From Ulota crispa (Eukaryota > Streptophyta > Bryopsida > Orthotrichales > Orthotrichaceae), in contig OY987245.1 of NCBI GenBank assembly GCA_963920765.1, positions 24,320,727 through 24,384,726 of the forward strand: a stretch of 64,000 bases of DNA, written 5' to 3'. The position numbers and the translations under genes were made by a program. Below the pieces are notes generated by a model. It was not told the origin of the DNA and did not search any database. It saw nothing but the letters and a program-made list of their open reading frames with translations. Below, one piece after another: positions 44,725 through 56,580 of the stretch. Position 1 is the first letter of the stretch. Each line of letters begins with the position of its first letter.

Positions 44725-45350
44725 TAGGGGTTAATGTGATGGTGAGATTGATTCCTCACAGCAGCAGGGGATGCAATGACGTCCTCTGTCAGGAGTATTT
44801 AGAGATACTGGGGGCTGCGAAGTGGTCAAGTGATTTGTCGTTGCAAGGAGTTTTTTTATTGCCTGGTCAAACCTGGAATGGGGAGCAAGAGGAGCTGGTC
44901 GTAAAGGAGAAGGAAGCCTGGAAACTGCAAGCGGTTGGTTGATCATTATTGGCCTTCCTTTTTGGGTGTGATTTCGAGTTGGGGCTCAAGTTGTCGCTGT
45001 ATGCGGCCATGGAACTTCTTGCATTGCAGGCCTTGTTGGAGTCTTGGACAGTTGGACCCAAGGGGGTTGGACCCTGTGGTCAAAGGTCCAGGTCAGAGCG
45101 CGTCAACGCAAAGTCATGGGTGTAGCCCGACTGGGGCCCAGGCCTTGTCCATTTCTGCTGCACTGATTTGGTGCGCGCCACTCAAGAGTGGCCATCTTTC
45201 TAGAAATGCCCTCACATCAAAGTGGTTGTTGTTGTACACTTTGTAACAAACATCCCTCCCCTGAGTCCCCTCTCTCCTACTACCACTTTGACCCCTCCCA
45301 GAAAGACACCCAATAACAGCCAGCCACGCTTTGTTCGGCATTTGTTGTTG
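44725..45350. other. GC-rich island of unknown origin
   Basis: About 600 bp distinctly richer in G and C than its surroundings, with frames of 64-103 codons on both strands and no recognisable motif. It could be a captured or decayed host gene fragment. Confidence 0.35.
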
Positions 45351-45793
45351 GAAAGAATATCAAATACTATTCAAAAGCAGTTATAAGGTAGACAGATCCA
45401 TACCCGACCGTTTAAGGGTTTACGGTACCTCAAGGTCTCAGAAAATTCAGGAAAAATATCCTTAGGGTTTGCCTTTCAACAAGCTATCATGGAATGTGAT
45501 TTTTATGGGAAAAAGTATTGTAGATTAAATTATATTGTAGGACAAAGTTGCAGCTCATAGGGTCTCTACTAGCAACTCTAAACTAACCTTGAAGTTGTTT
45601 GAATGTGTTCTTATACCTGCACTAGACGGTCCCAATCTCAACCGTCCCAAAGTAGCTTAGCAACTAACATGTAGCAAAATTGGCTTGTGCAAGTAGAGTT
45701 CACTAATCCATTATGGTTCAACAATGTGTGGTGAAACCCTCAAAAATAGGGTGCAGAATTGCGAACCAATTGGGAATGGATATGTCTACCTTA

Positions 45794-45981
45794 GTGCATG
45801 ACATTTATTACCAACAACTGTTATCACTAGAAGAAATACAAAGGCACAACACCCTATTAGCTCAAAAGTAATCCCCTTAGCAAGAAAACAAAATCTAGGC
45901 TTCATCTTGGTGGTTTTGGATTTTTGATATCATAGATTGAACCCTCAAATTTGGGAGTTGTTGATTATAAGTGTCATGCAC
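45794..45981. mobile_element. MITE of the GTGCATGACA family, copy 1
   Basis: Ends GTGCATGACATTTATTACCA and ATTATAAGTGTCATGCAC are inverted repeats. The interior has CTTCATCTTGGTGGT, shared with the copies at 51,379-51,587 and 58,424-58,633. Confidence 0.7.
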
Positions 45982-46611
45982 CATATAGTTGTTAGCTTCA
46001 CCAATTTTAAGAAATCCCCTTCTTGGAAAGCACAAAAGTTAGTTATGATACTTGAAAGTTCTTGGGGAACAACAACATAATAATTATCCACTAAAATGGT
46101 TGCTGAAGCAATTGTAGTTAGAATGTGTTGAAAAAGTAGGCTAATAATATTATATTATTGTCTTAAATTGGGTAAATCTTGATATCAAGCTAAAGAAGAT
46201 TCTACATTCTTTAATTGTATAATTCTTAGATATACTGTGCAGTGTGTGCGTTAGTGTACGATCTACCATATTTGTAAACCCTAATCCCGTGTTAACCCAA
46301 AATTGATTTTGAGTAGGCTCCAATGTTGAGAAGCTGAGCGTCTGCTCTCGGCAAGAGCCTGGAGGTTGGTGTTGCAAATTGGTGTTAGTGGTAGTTTCCT
46401 TCTATGTTGTGCACATTGCTTGAACAAAATTCTTTACATTTTTGGTTACCTTTATATTTGTGGACACAATGACAAAAATTGCATAGTGGTGTCACATTGG
46501 GTAACATCATTCATACCAGGGACTTGTGATAGTATTTTCTTCAAACAGCATTTACACAAAATAAGAACCTCACACATTGAGAATCTCAAGTTTGCGCCAC
46601 TGGTTACAACT

Positions 46612-47640
46612 GAAGCTCCGCCCTTGTTTGAGTGGCTTAAATGTGAGAATGCCCTTGCATAAGGCACTTAACTTACCTTAAACAAAGTGACCTTGAGTTA
46701 ATTACCACAAGCAGTATACATGATCATGTCGCAGGGGAAGTGAGACGGGGAGTCAGAATTATCCATGCACTGCAACCACCACCGCGGGGGGTTATGGAGG
46801 GGCTAGTCATACAAAGTCCACACGCTTAACTTAGTCAAGTCAAACCACACAGCAAACTTGTGCGCTGAGTGCAGAGGAGGAATTTTCTAAAGCTTATACA
46901 ATAAATCTCATTTAAGTTGGGGCATAACTTAGTATTGTTGTACCCTCCTCAATCAATCCATTCCTTGTGAATTTGGAGAATTCCAGTTTCCAAGCCTGTA
47001 AAGAGGTGACTGGCCTGCCAAGTTCAAACATGGGCAAGGCCTGGGCCTGCAAGGCTGCTGCCGCTGCAATTGAAAATCCCAGTCCACTAATGACTCCAGA
47101 CTGCAAGTTGGATACTCATAACTTGCGTACCCTGCAAAGATCAAGGCATGGATTTGTGGTATTTCACAGGTTCCAACTCTTGTTTGATGGACAGTATCTG
47201 CCTCAACTGACAAATCCGTCCATGTTGGTTGTAGTGTTGAGCTGTAAGCCGGTCCTTAATATGCCCTTGAAAATACCCTTTGCAATGATCAGGAAGAGCA
47301 GTCATGTGTAAAAAGTAAACCGGTGAAAATGGTTCAATATTTTATTGAAATGGAAAATTCCAGCTAGCTCACTTTTGAGTAAAATGTGTAGGATAAGAGC
47401 CTCAAGCAAGGGCATTTTCACATTTAAGCCACTAGGAACAAGGGCAGAGCCCAAGTAATTAGTGGTGCACACATGAGATTGCCCATGGTCTTGCGCATGA
47501 GGTCCTTAACCTGCATAAACACTACTTGCACAAAATATTGTGAACAAGGGCAGAGCCCAAGCAACTTGTGGAACAAATGTAAGGTTGCTTGTGTGTGAGG
47601 TCCTTAGCTTGCATGAATGTTGCTTGCACAATATATTGCC
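46612..47640. repeat. Inverted pair plus 107-bp tandem duplication
   Basis: 46,612-46,665 (CTCCGCCCTTGTTTGAGTGG onward) is the inverse of 47,400-47,452. The right copy leads into two tandem units of about 107 bp (47,435-47,541 and 47,542-47,640) starting GAACAAGGGCAGAGCCCAAG. A moderately GC-rich interior at 46,730-47,310 has no recognisable gene. Subterminal repeats of this sort occur in DNA transposons, but termini were not found. Confidence 0.5.
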
Positions 47641-48820
47641 GTGTGTTCTTTATGTTGGCAAGAGTGATGTTGCGCAACGTGACACCACTCCATAGTTTTT
47701 GTTGTGACATTCACTAGTATAAGGGCAACCAAAGATGCAAAGGATTTTGTAAGAGCATCGTATATGGATGTGTGGAGATTACATAAAAATTGTCTTGTCA
47801 TATAGCCAAAATAACCTTGAGTTTGAGCTTTGTTTTATTTAATCTAGTGAAATTCTTTTCTTATCGATTTCATTCAAGTCTATCTCAAATGGGATAGCAA
47901 GGTTTTTATGTTTTCATATGGTGAAGGGTTACGCAAGGCCAAGTACTTGCCATGATTGCAAGAACATGAGTACCTTAGATTCCTAAATGAGCAAATATAT
48001 GACATGTCAAGCATTGGTTTTGTGCAAAGACTATTGTAGGTTTGAAATACTCTCATATGGAAGATGGGAAAACACACCCATGGATGGTATTCTAACATGC
48101 TTTGAAGTTTTGAAAAAAACATTTGTTTGGCAGTATAAGCAAATTGGCTCTGTGCTTCCTATAAGTATACTTTGTTTACTTTGTTTTATCATCAATATGA
48201 AAAAGGCATTGAAACAAAGCTTGCTAATAAAAAACACCATTTGCACTAGCACTCTTTCATTATAGAGACTTTTCTCTAATACATGATGCTGTGTTTCATT
48301 TCTTCTTAAAGTGTCCATAAAAATTTGAGCTTCTAATAATTGCAAAACATATAGTTTCTAGTCATTTAAGTTAGAGAAACTTTTGACTTGGCAAATTGTT
48401 AGGGAAGTGTGTGCCCTCACATTCAAAGATTCATAAAATAAGCATATGTCATGATAAAGTTGAAGGGTTTAGGTATTTTTGGAGGATTAGCAAACAAAGA
48501 TATATATTTTTTAACACATGTCAATTATGTCTCTAATCACAAGATTCTAGGTTATTAGCTTTGTACAAATTGATTATAGGTACAATTATTTGTTGGAAAT
48601 AGGTGTTTCCACCTTATAACTTGAAAAAAAGCTTTAAAACACAAAGCTATTGTGTATGTGTTTGCAATGCAAGTTATATGAATTATGGATTGGTAGTGTG
48701 CATAATGTAAACTTAAAAGATTCAACTTGTTTCAAAATTGAGATGAAATTTTGGTATGAAAAACTTGGTGAAATTGAATTAGTAGTTGTTTTCTGATTTC
48801 ATAATTATGATACAATAGCA
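47641..48820. other. Gene-free stretch with an old dispersed repeat
   Basis: 48,000-48,200 aligns loosely with 53,250-53,470 (GTGAAGGGTTA(C/T)GC, GATTGCAA..A(A/G)CATGAGTA, TATGACAT), suggesting copies of a decayed element. No frame above about 100 codons and no motif. Confidence 0.4.
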
Positions 48821-48997
48821 TTTGACCCACGCACATGTGACTCTAAACTAAAATTTAGGGTCTTGATCCAGGATTATGGGGAGCATGTATGTGAGAGAGG
48901 GCTCTCTCACGTACGGGCCCTCAGCCCCAAAAAGGCTCCCCATAATCCTGGATCAAGACCCTACGTTTTAGTTTAGGGTTGCATGTGCATGGGTCAA
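48821..48997. repeat. Compact hairpin with nested inner palindrome (177 bp)
   Basis: The outer arms start TTTGACCCACGCACATGTGA and end with the inverse. Inside, GGGTCTTGATCCAGGATTAT is repeated inverted with complete identity. The loop contains a second palindrome, GTATGTGAGAGAG then CTCTCTCACGTAC. No coding frame. It could be a MITE or a small-RNA precursor. Confidence 0.8.
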
Positions 48998-51378
48998 TTG
49001 GTGTGGAGTGGTGTAGTTTGCCTTGACATTTAGAGAATATTTGATTGTAATACACTTTTCAAATGCATAAAATTGTATTGAATACTTCATATTTGAATGT
49101 TACTTTCAAAAAATAATGGAATTTTCACATTTTTGTTTTAATTCAAGATCAAATAAAAATAGTATGTGTACCAAAAGCTTAGGTTTTGAAGTAGAATACC
49201 TTTTTGTTGTTCTAGTAATATTTTCGCACTTCAATATATATAAGCCACCAAAACAGCTTTGTTACAAAAATCTATAACATGTTTTTCCTTTCCAAATTTA
49301 TACTTGGATTATAAAGATGTTATTAGACAAATGATTTTTTTGAAATGAACCTTACAAGCATTGCAATGATGTTTGTAGTTAAAATATTAGATTTAGTAGG
49401 GTGTCATAGAATATCTTGACTCTAATTGTGTTTTCAATTCAAAACATTCAACATCTTTTAGACCATGTGCCCAAGGAGTCAAATTTCAATATATGCAAAC
49501 AATTCATACAAACAATAATAGAAACCTCAAACATTATGTTCAAACAACAAAATAAAACAACATTTAATATTCAAATAGGATAAATTTAATCATTGCTTTT
49601 TCAATCATACAAAACATAAGGTGCATCATGGAATTTTTAATGTATAATTGTTAACATTTCAAAACAAGTATGTTTTTAGATCCCACTCTAACTATAAACC
49701 TATAACTAGTGTAAAAGGTATCTACAAAATATGAACAAAAAAGGTTTGATGCCACTTCTCCATGCCCTTCAAGAAGTTTTGATTGAAAACATGTTGATGT
49801 GTGGCACTCCATAGAAAATTCAAATCAACAACTAAATGCTACCTTATAAACACTCATCCTTACTTGAGCAAACCCAAGTTGGAAGACATTACTTATTAAT
49901 TTAAAAATCTTCACTTTTCAAAAAAAATTGAATAAATTTTTTCTTTGATATTCAAGATTGTTCAAGTGTTGAAGAATTATATCAATTAGTCTCCAAAGGA
50001 AGAATCCTTTGATACACAAAGATGGTTGCTTATGTATATGTGCTCCAAGCAACCCTCTTCTAGAATAATTGTTCATTAACTTACATTTGCTGACTTACTC
50101 TCTTAGTTTTAGAAATAATGCTAGCCAAAAGAAGCTAGTCCACAAGGTGTCTCTAGCTTCTCCTAAAATGCTCACTAAAGACTATTCTTAAACCTTATAA
50201 GCGCCAACATCCAAAATGTAAACCACAAACAATTTCAAACACTTATTATAAGAGATGTGTGAAATGCTTGAGGTTAGTGTGTAAAAAAACTAAGGGGATA
50301 GGTGCAAACACCACATATTTTTTAGGAGGGTATTACTTTAAAAAAAAAATTAACACGCTATCATTATATATATATTTTTCTTAGGGTTATTAGAGAAGGG
50401 GCTTGCATTATTTATAATTCTAAAATGATATGAATAAATGATATGGTAATTTAGATGTAAAAAAATTCTACTACAATTTTTGTCCTACATTAAAATTCTT
50501 TCAAACTTTTTTTCCCCACTGATGACTACTTACAATCAGAATTTAATAGAAAAGTGTAGTTGATACTAATATTCTATCTTCAATAAAAAATGTCAACGAC
50601 ACTCATTGATTTACTAGGAAGGTATAAAATTATGAAACACTTTGAATATGCCACTCACAAGGCAACATCATTTAGTACTTTTGGCCAAAAAAAAGAATAA
50701 AAAGGAGGGTATCCTAAGTCTATTTTTTTCCTAATTGGATTTTTTTTCTATACATTATAGTAGTTTGAAGACATGTCATGGCATTTTTGTACCCAATAAT
50801 ATAAAAATGCAAATTAGAATTTTTATCTCAAATATTTTTTAGGCACCTTATCATTTTTTTGCACATAATTTTCTACTGCTACCTCTCATTGCCCTCCCCA
50901 AGGTGAAATGGATGAAGTACATCATAGTATGTTTAAAAAGCCATTTTTTAATTCTTCACTTACATGACTGGTTTGATCTGTAGATACTTCATGTTTTTTT
51001 GTTGAAAGACTGTAAGTCTTTCCACATAAGATGGAAGAAAAAAACTTCCAAAAATGAAGCTGCTTTAAAATATTTGTACACATTAGTTTGTTTTTGCCTA
51101 GAAAATTGTAGATCTCATGTTGCCCACCCCATGCACTTTCAATAGTTGACACCAAGTAAGGAGAAAACGAATCAATTATATCCATTGAGGAGTGCAAGAG
51201 TACTTGCTCTTGGAAATATGGGTGCAAATTTTATAGGCAAGTGATCAAACCAATGAGCAAGGAGGGCCAAAAAACAATAGAAAGTCAACCAAATGAAATG
51301 TAAAAAGATCAATTAAAAATTGAAAAAATTGGATAAAAGACGGCTAGATTTTTGGGAAACTTTTCTAATTGCAATATA
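48998..51378. other. Gene-free AT-rich stretch
   Basis: Only short frames, several T-rich tracts, and no clear transposon termini. Confidence 0.4.
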
Positions 51379-51587
51379 GTGCATGACACTTATAACAAAC
51401 TAAATTGCAGCTACAAGAAATATTAAAGCACAACACAGACATCCATTAGTTCAATAGCAATTCCACTAGTTAGAAGTACAAAACTTGATCTTCATCTTGG
51501 TGGTCTCAAATTTTTTATGGGTTTTTTCTAACAAACCATGAAATGGCCGCTCAAATTCGAGAGGTGTTGGTTACAAGTGTTATGCAC
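51379..51587. mobile_element. MITE of the GTGCATGACA family, copy 2
   Basis: Ends GTGCATGACACTTATAACAA and TTACAAGTGTTATGCAC. The interior matches copy 1 (GATCTTCATCTTGGTGGT). Length 209 bp. Confidence 0.7.
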
Positions 51588-52179
51588 AATGTTGGTATGT
51601 AGGCAATTTCCAATGCATGCACTAACAAAAAAAATTAACAGACAGTTTGAAGATGAGAACTGTAGATTTTTACCGGGGAAGATCTTGACTTGACCAAAGA
51701 AGAAAACTTTTGATGAAAAGAAAAAGGAAGCCAAGTAATGAAAGGAGGAGAAGATTATTGAGCTTTATGACAGCAGGTGTGCCAAAAGAATGAGAATGTT
51801 TTACTGCAATAATAGCATCAGCTTCCAAACAGGCCCCACAGCCTTCGTACAAAATGGTCATAAGTATCCGAAGATTACCATGCCATTCAAATATAGTCAT
51901 ACCCCCCCTGACCAAGGGTATTTAGAAATTATAACAAGTGCTGTGGTACTAGAAACGTTGAATATCAGGCTCTTGCCCATTGATTTTTATTGACTTGGCT
52001 TTTACCGGTAGAGACAAGGTTTGGCTTCAATTCTTTATAAAAAATTAGGGGTTGCAAAAGAGGCAAAAAAGAAAACATTTGTGAAGCCCTTGTCAGTACA
52101 GGCAATAATGTGCTCTAAGGAGGCCTTATTCAAAGTCTTTGCTGGGATTTTAGTTTGACCTCGTGCCACCCATCATTTA

Positions 52180-52490
52180 AGGTAGCAGCACCCATAACCG
52201 CCAAATTAAGCATTTTGAGCATGATTATTAATACATATCTAGCAAATTATAGGATCTTATTACAAGAGAAAAATGATGAGTTTGCACTGTTGAATGTATT
52301 ATTTGGATATTGCGAGAGTAAGTTCTGAATTTTTAAAGAGCCCATTGCAATTGCACCTAATATCAACATTAAAGTTTCATGTTCACAAGTTGTACATCCT
52401 TGTAATTAAATCTATTCACTTCCATAGATTTATCAATATTTTAGAGGTGATGGTTATGAGGACACTGGCGCTTATGGGTGCTGCTACCGT
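52180..52490. mobile_element. TA-flanked MITE, AGGTAGG family A (311 bp)
   Basis: Begins AGGTAGCAGCACCCATAA and ends TTATGGGTGCTGCTACCGT, flanked by TA. The interior is colinear with 63,609-63,910 (TAGCAAATTATAGGATCTT, GAGTTTGCACT, CATCCTTGTAATTA). Confidence 0.78.
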
Positions 52491-52573
52491 TAATCCCTAA
52501 ATGTCCAAGGCACCCAATTTGGGTGTTCAAGAAACTTTGAAACCCTCCTAAAGGTAGAGTTTTTAATGCTTTA

Positions 52574-52575
<2 letters not shown>

Positions 52576-52614
<39 letters not shown>
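52576..52614. repeat. Poly(T) run of 39 bases
   Basis: An uninterrupted T tract, unusually long for the window. On the minus strand it would be a poly(A) tail for a retroposon whose body lies at 52,615 onward. No such body is recognisable. Confidence 0.9.
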
Positions 52615-52615
<1 letters not shown>

Positions 52616-53750
52616 AAGAAATAGCAGGTTGAAGTTAGTTTTAGAGTTCATTTTTGATGTCCTCTATACTTTATTCCAATTTTTTTTGGTGGAAGCAAAA
52701 TTGCAAGGATACCTCTTGCGCATCAAAAAGTGTGATGAATAGCAATTCTAAAGAGCTTATGACAAGATGCCACATGGAAAAGATGGGCAACAAGTTGAGA
52801 ATAAAGTGCAAATTTCCCTTGGGCACTCCCCCTAGTAGTGAGGGCCCTTTTATCAAAATTTTGTCATTTATCAATATCTAAATGTGTTTTTGTGCTAATT
52901 TCACTTTAAATGTTTTTGTTACACAAATTAGAATTCACTCACCATTTAATTAATTTTCATTAATTAATTTTTGGTTAACAATTGGAGTTTAAAAATTTCT
53001 TTGTGCTAGGTGGTAGCTCTTTGATTGTTGCATTGCAAGCTCATTTATGACATTGTGATCATGAATTTGGAAGGGAAGTCATTAGCTTTGAAGAAATAAA
53101 AACAAACCTTAAATCATAATAAGTGATTGTTTCCCATTTCTATACACAAAAAGTTGCCATTTGGGCAGCCAAAAAATCCAAAAAATTCCATTTAATTTTG
53201 TGCAAAACAAAATTCATTACCAAATTTTAAATCATTATTTTGTAGCTTGAGAGGATTCTATACATTCATGTTGTGAAGGGTTATGCTAGGTTAACTTTTA
53301 GCCAAGGTTGCAATAAGAATGAGTATTTTAGGTTCATAAGCTAGAAATTCTATGACATTTAAGATTCAAACCAATGAATTTTTGTTTGAAGGCAATTTGC
53401 TACCACAAAATTGGATTTGGAGAAAAGTAATATATTCATTATTGAGTAAAGTGGTGTATGAAAGTAGAATGTTGCATTAAAGGTGCTCTTACAATGTCCA
53501 TGCATCAGAGGGTTTTTCAATTATCATTCATGTCTTCACTCTACAAGTCCCACCTCAATGCCAATATCTAATTTTGTTGAAATGTAAAAGGAATACATAA
53601 TCATTAAACCTAAGATTGTAAGATTTTAAGCAAAAATTAATGTCGGGACTTGGCTTCCAAGTGCAAAAGTCCACTTCATAGAATCCAAAACTTTCAAAGA
53701 ATGAGCCCAAGTTTGTGTGTAATGAACCAAGACTTGAAAGTTGAGATACA
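52615..53750. other. Gene-free stretch
   Basis: Contains the 53,250-53,470 partner of the decayed repeat seen near 48,000-48,200. No gene or clear terminus seen. Confidence 0.35.
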
Positions 53751-53887
53751 AGGTAGGAGGCTCTAAGAGTGACCATATTATAATTGTGTTCTCTATCAAG
53801 GAATGAGTGACATGTTCCTTTAGATATCTGTTACTATCGTTGATGAGTTAGGTAAGCTTTAAAGGTCAGTTTATGGACCTCCTACCT
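53751..53887. mobile_element. Short AGGTAGG family B MITE (137 bp)
   Basis: Ends AGGTAGGAGGCTCTAAGAG and TTATGGACCTCCTACCT, right flank TA. It is an internally deleted relative of 30,030-30,355 and 44,408-44,724. Confidence 0.65.
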
Positions 53888-54747
53888 TACTGTGGAACTA
53901 TAAGTACAGGTACTTTACCCTATTATCATTGGGCCTTAGACAAAAAATCAATAAAAAAATAGTTATAATATATCAAATGACATGGTTATGGTCTCATCTG
54001 AAAGATAATCAAGCCAAGGTTTTGTATCAAGTTCCAAATTCCTAAATGAGTGGAGTATGAAATAGTTATCAAGGTTACAATAAGGTAAGGTCAAGGTTCA
54101 ACTCAAATTTGAAATTGCCCTATTATCACTTCCTTACCACTTCCTTAGAGATTTTCATTGTCATAAATGATAATATTATGTCATTTTCATTTTTGAATTT
54201 CTTCTTCCTTTCCTTGACCTCTATGGTCATCCATAAGTGTTAACTTAGTTGACAATTTTCATTTATTTTTATATTCTGCAGCTATCATTGCTTTAGCTAA
54301 GGTGCGGGGGCAATAAATTGTATATCTAACTAAGGTCTTCATAACTAATACGCTATATTTTTGCAAATTTTGGTCAAATGGAACAAAAATTTCAAGAGTA
54401 GTAAAAGACTCTAAGACCTTTCTTACAATACTTGTAAATTTGGATTTGAAACTAGAATTTTTGAAGATAAAAAAGTGATAATAGAAGCGGAGTGATAATA
54501 GGATAAACTACATGTACTAATTTTCAACTCTCCACCGATCTTAGGATGAATTTCCCCTCACTAAAAAATATTGCAGAGCCACCGTAATACTAGCAAGCTT
54601 TTTTATTTCTGGTTTTTATTTTATTTCTCTAGTCTGTGCCAATGTTTAAAAATGTGGTAAATTTAGAAAAAACTCTCAAGTAAGGTATTTTATGGTTACA
54701 ATAAATGTGATCACTAAAATGTCAAATTTGAATATTCAGCACTCATA

Positions 54748-54890
54748 AGGTAGCCACACCCATCAGCGTGACCGTCCCCATGGGCGTCAGTGACATCATT
54801 ATTAAAAAAGTAAATGTTTGTGAGTGAACAAAGTGATAGTTATGGGTGACAAAGTGATGGTTGTGGGTGACTTTATGACAGTTTTGAGTA
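54748..54890. mobile_element. AGGTAGG family A fragment with two minisatellite units
   Basis: Left end AGGTAGCCACACCCATCAGC after TA. It then has two units of the 21-bp repeat in the opposite orientation (TATGGGTGACAAAGTGATGG). The right end is absent where the next foldback begins. Confidence 0.6.
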
Positions 54891-54893
54891 CCA

Positions 54894-55177
54894 GATACTC
54901 TTGAAGTTTGCAACATTTGTACAAATGCTCATGGTTTTTCAAAAATTGCACAAATACCCTTGGACCATAGTTTTCAAACTTTTGTTTTGTCATGTATGTC
55001 ACTTCTTCCTCCCTTTATACTCATGTAAATACAAGAAAGAAGTAGCATGCATACAAAGGGAGAAAGAAGTGACATACACAACAAAACAAATGCTTGAAAA
55101 CTTTGATACAAGGGTATTTGTGCAATTTCTGAAAAACCAAGAACATTTATACAAATATCACAAACTTCAGGGGTATC
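54894..55177. mobile_element. Foldback MITE, GATACCCCTGAAGTTTG type (284 bp)
   Basis: Two arms of about 130 bp: GATACTCTTGAAGTTTGC at left against GATACCCCTGAAGTTTGTGA (inverse of the right end). Inner matches include TTGCACAAATACCCTTG and GTATGTCACTTCTT with inverses. No coding capacity. Confidence 0.8.
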
Positions 55178-55998
55178 CATCAAATATTCCCTAATTTCAT
55201 AATTTCAAATATGGTGGATCTAAGGATACAATTTTGAATAGAACTTATGTTTACTTTCACACTCACAAAGTAAAAAAGAGACAAATAAGGGCTTTAAAAA
55301 CATCTCCAAGGAATACAAGGTTTCACCATAAATTTGGGGTTTTGGGTGAATCAAATTGAACTTTGACAATATTATGGATGAAAGTAAACAAGTAATGAAT
55401 GGGTATGTAAAAAAGGATCGAGGATGCCTTGACCTTGCCTTGATTGCCTTGTAGCCAAATAAACAAATTCGGGCCACACCTAAAAATTATAACAATTAGC
55501 ATAGAAAAACTAGATTTTTTCCAAAAGTTCTTGGAACTCCAATATCAATGTAAATTTTTGATGAGACCCATTTTCTGATACTCTTCATAGTTTGCAAAAA
55601 CCAATATGTTAGAGAATTCTATGGTGGAAATTTGTTTACAATGTTCAAGGATTGTAAACATTCATACGTTTATACCATAACAATTTTGTCATCTGTAGGA
55701 CAAAGAAAATATGTAGAATTTTTTCACACCAATCTTGGATACATGAAGTATTCATGAATTAGAAGATTTTGTTGTACATTCGACAACTATGAAACAAAAA
55801 AAAGTTATTGAGGTAATACCAAATAGTATTATAATTTGGGATCTCCTAAATACAATTTTGTTCTTAAACAAACAAATGCCAAATTAAGAAAATGACGATC
55901 GAAGGTATTTTCTATTGTTTGTATAGAATGTGTCAATATGTGGTTAAGTCATGGACCTACAGCTTAGCATTGTTATCATATTATTTTTGTGGCCTTTC

Positions 55999-56236
55999 TT
56001 TTACCCTTAAGCGCCCCAGCGACAAGATTCTGTCGTTGGAGCTCACAACTTGATCTCATTTTTTCTCTTAATTTGTATAGTGAAAACAACCGTGGCTAGT
56101 CCCCATTAGCAAAAACAATAGTCATTTTTCAAATCCTACGGTCACTTTTTCTGGATGTAATTTTCCGAGTTCTGGTGGCCATAAAACCCCCCATTCTTTC
56201 CTAAACCCTAAAACAACTCCAAGCGCTTAGGTGTTA
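55999..56236. mobile_element. TTAA-type MITE with CCTTAAGCGC ends (238 bp)
   Basis: Left TTTACCCTTAAGCGCCCC and right GCGCTTAGGTGTTAAGGG are imperfect inverted repeats next to TTA(A). This is the least certain member of the TTAA group. Confidence 0.5.
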
Positions 56237-56289
56237 AGGGCATATAAGTTTTTTTAACCCACAAAAGTTGACTACATTAAATTATGTTT

Positions 56290-56580
56290 TTAGAATGTCT
56301 CAACAATTAAATTGTCTTACCCTAGAGAATTACTACATAACTCATTGCTTGGCTACTTGGAGGAGCATGCAACTTTTTAGATAATAAGATTTCACATAAT
56401 TTATAGCTTGGATGAGGTTAATTTTTTCAATAGAATTTTTTTTGTTGTTGCCAAGTCTTATTGTTATTAAAAATTGTTTACTCTAATAATAACTGATGAA
56501 ATTTATTGTAGTAATAGTAAGTGCTTAGATAGTGTAAAATGTCAAGAAACTGGTGTGGGGCAATCTAAATGCAATGTTTA
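56290..56580. repeat. Dispersed repeat, copy 2 (empty site for the GGGAG foldback)
   Basis: Aligns with 28,340-28,557 plus 28,957-29,045. At about 56,480-56,500 it runs through uninterrupted where the 28-kb copy has the 399-bp foldback. Confidence 0.6.

Noticed and set aside
46150-46400. Possible end of an LTR retroelement next to a primer-binding-like site
   Set aside because: The tract near 46,370 does not match a plant primer-binding site, no paired terminal repeat was found, and no coding region follows.
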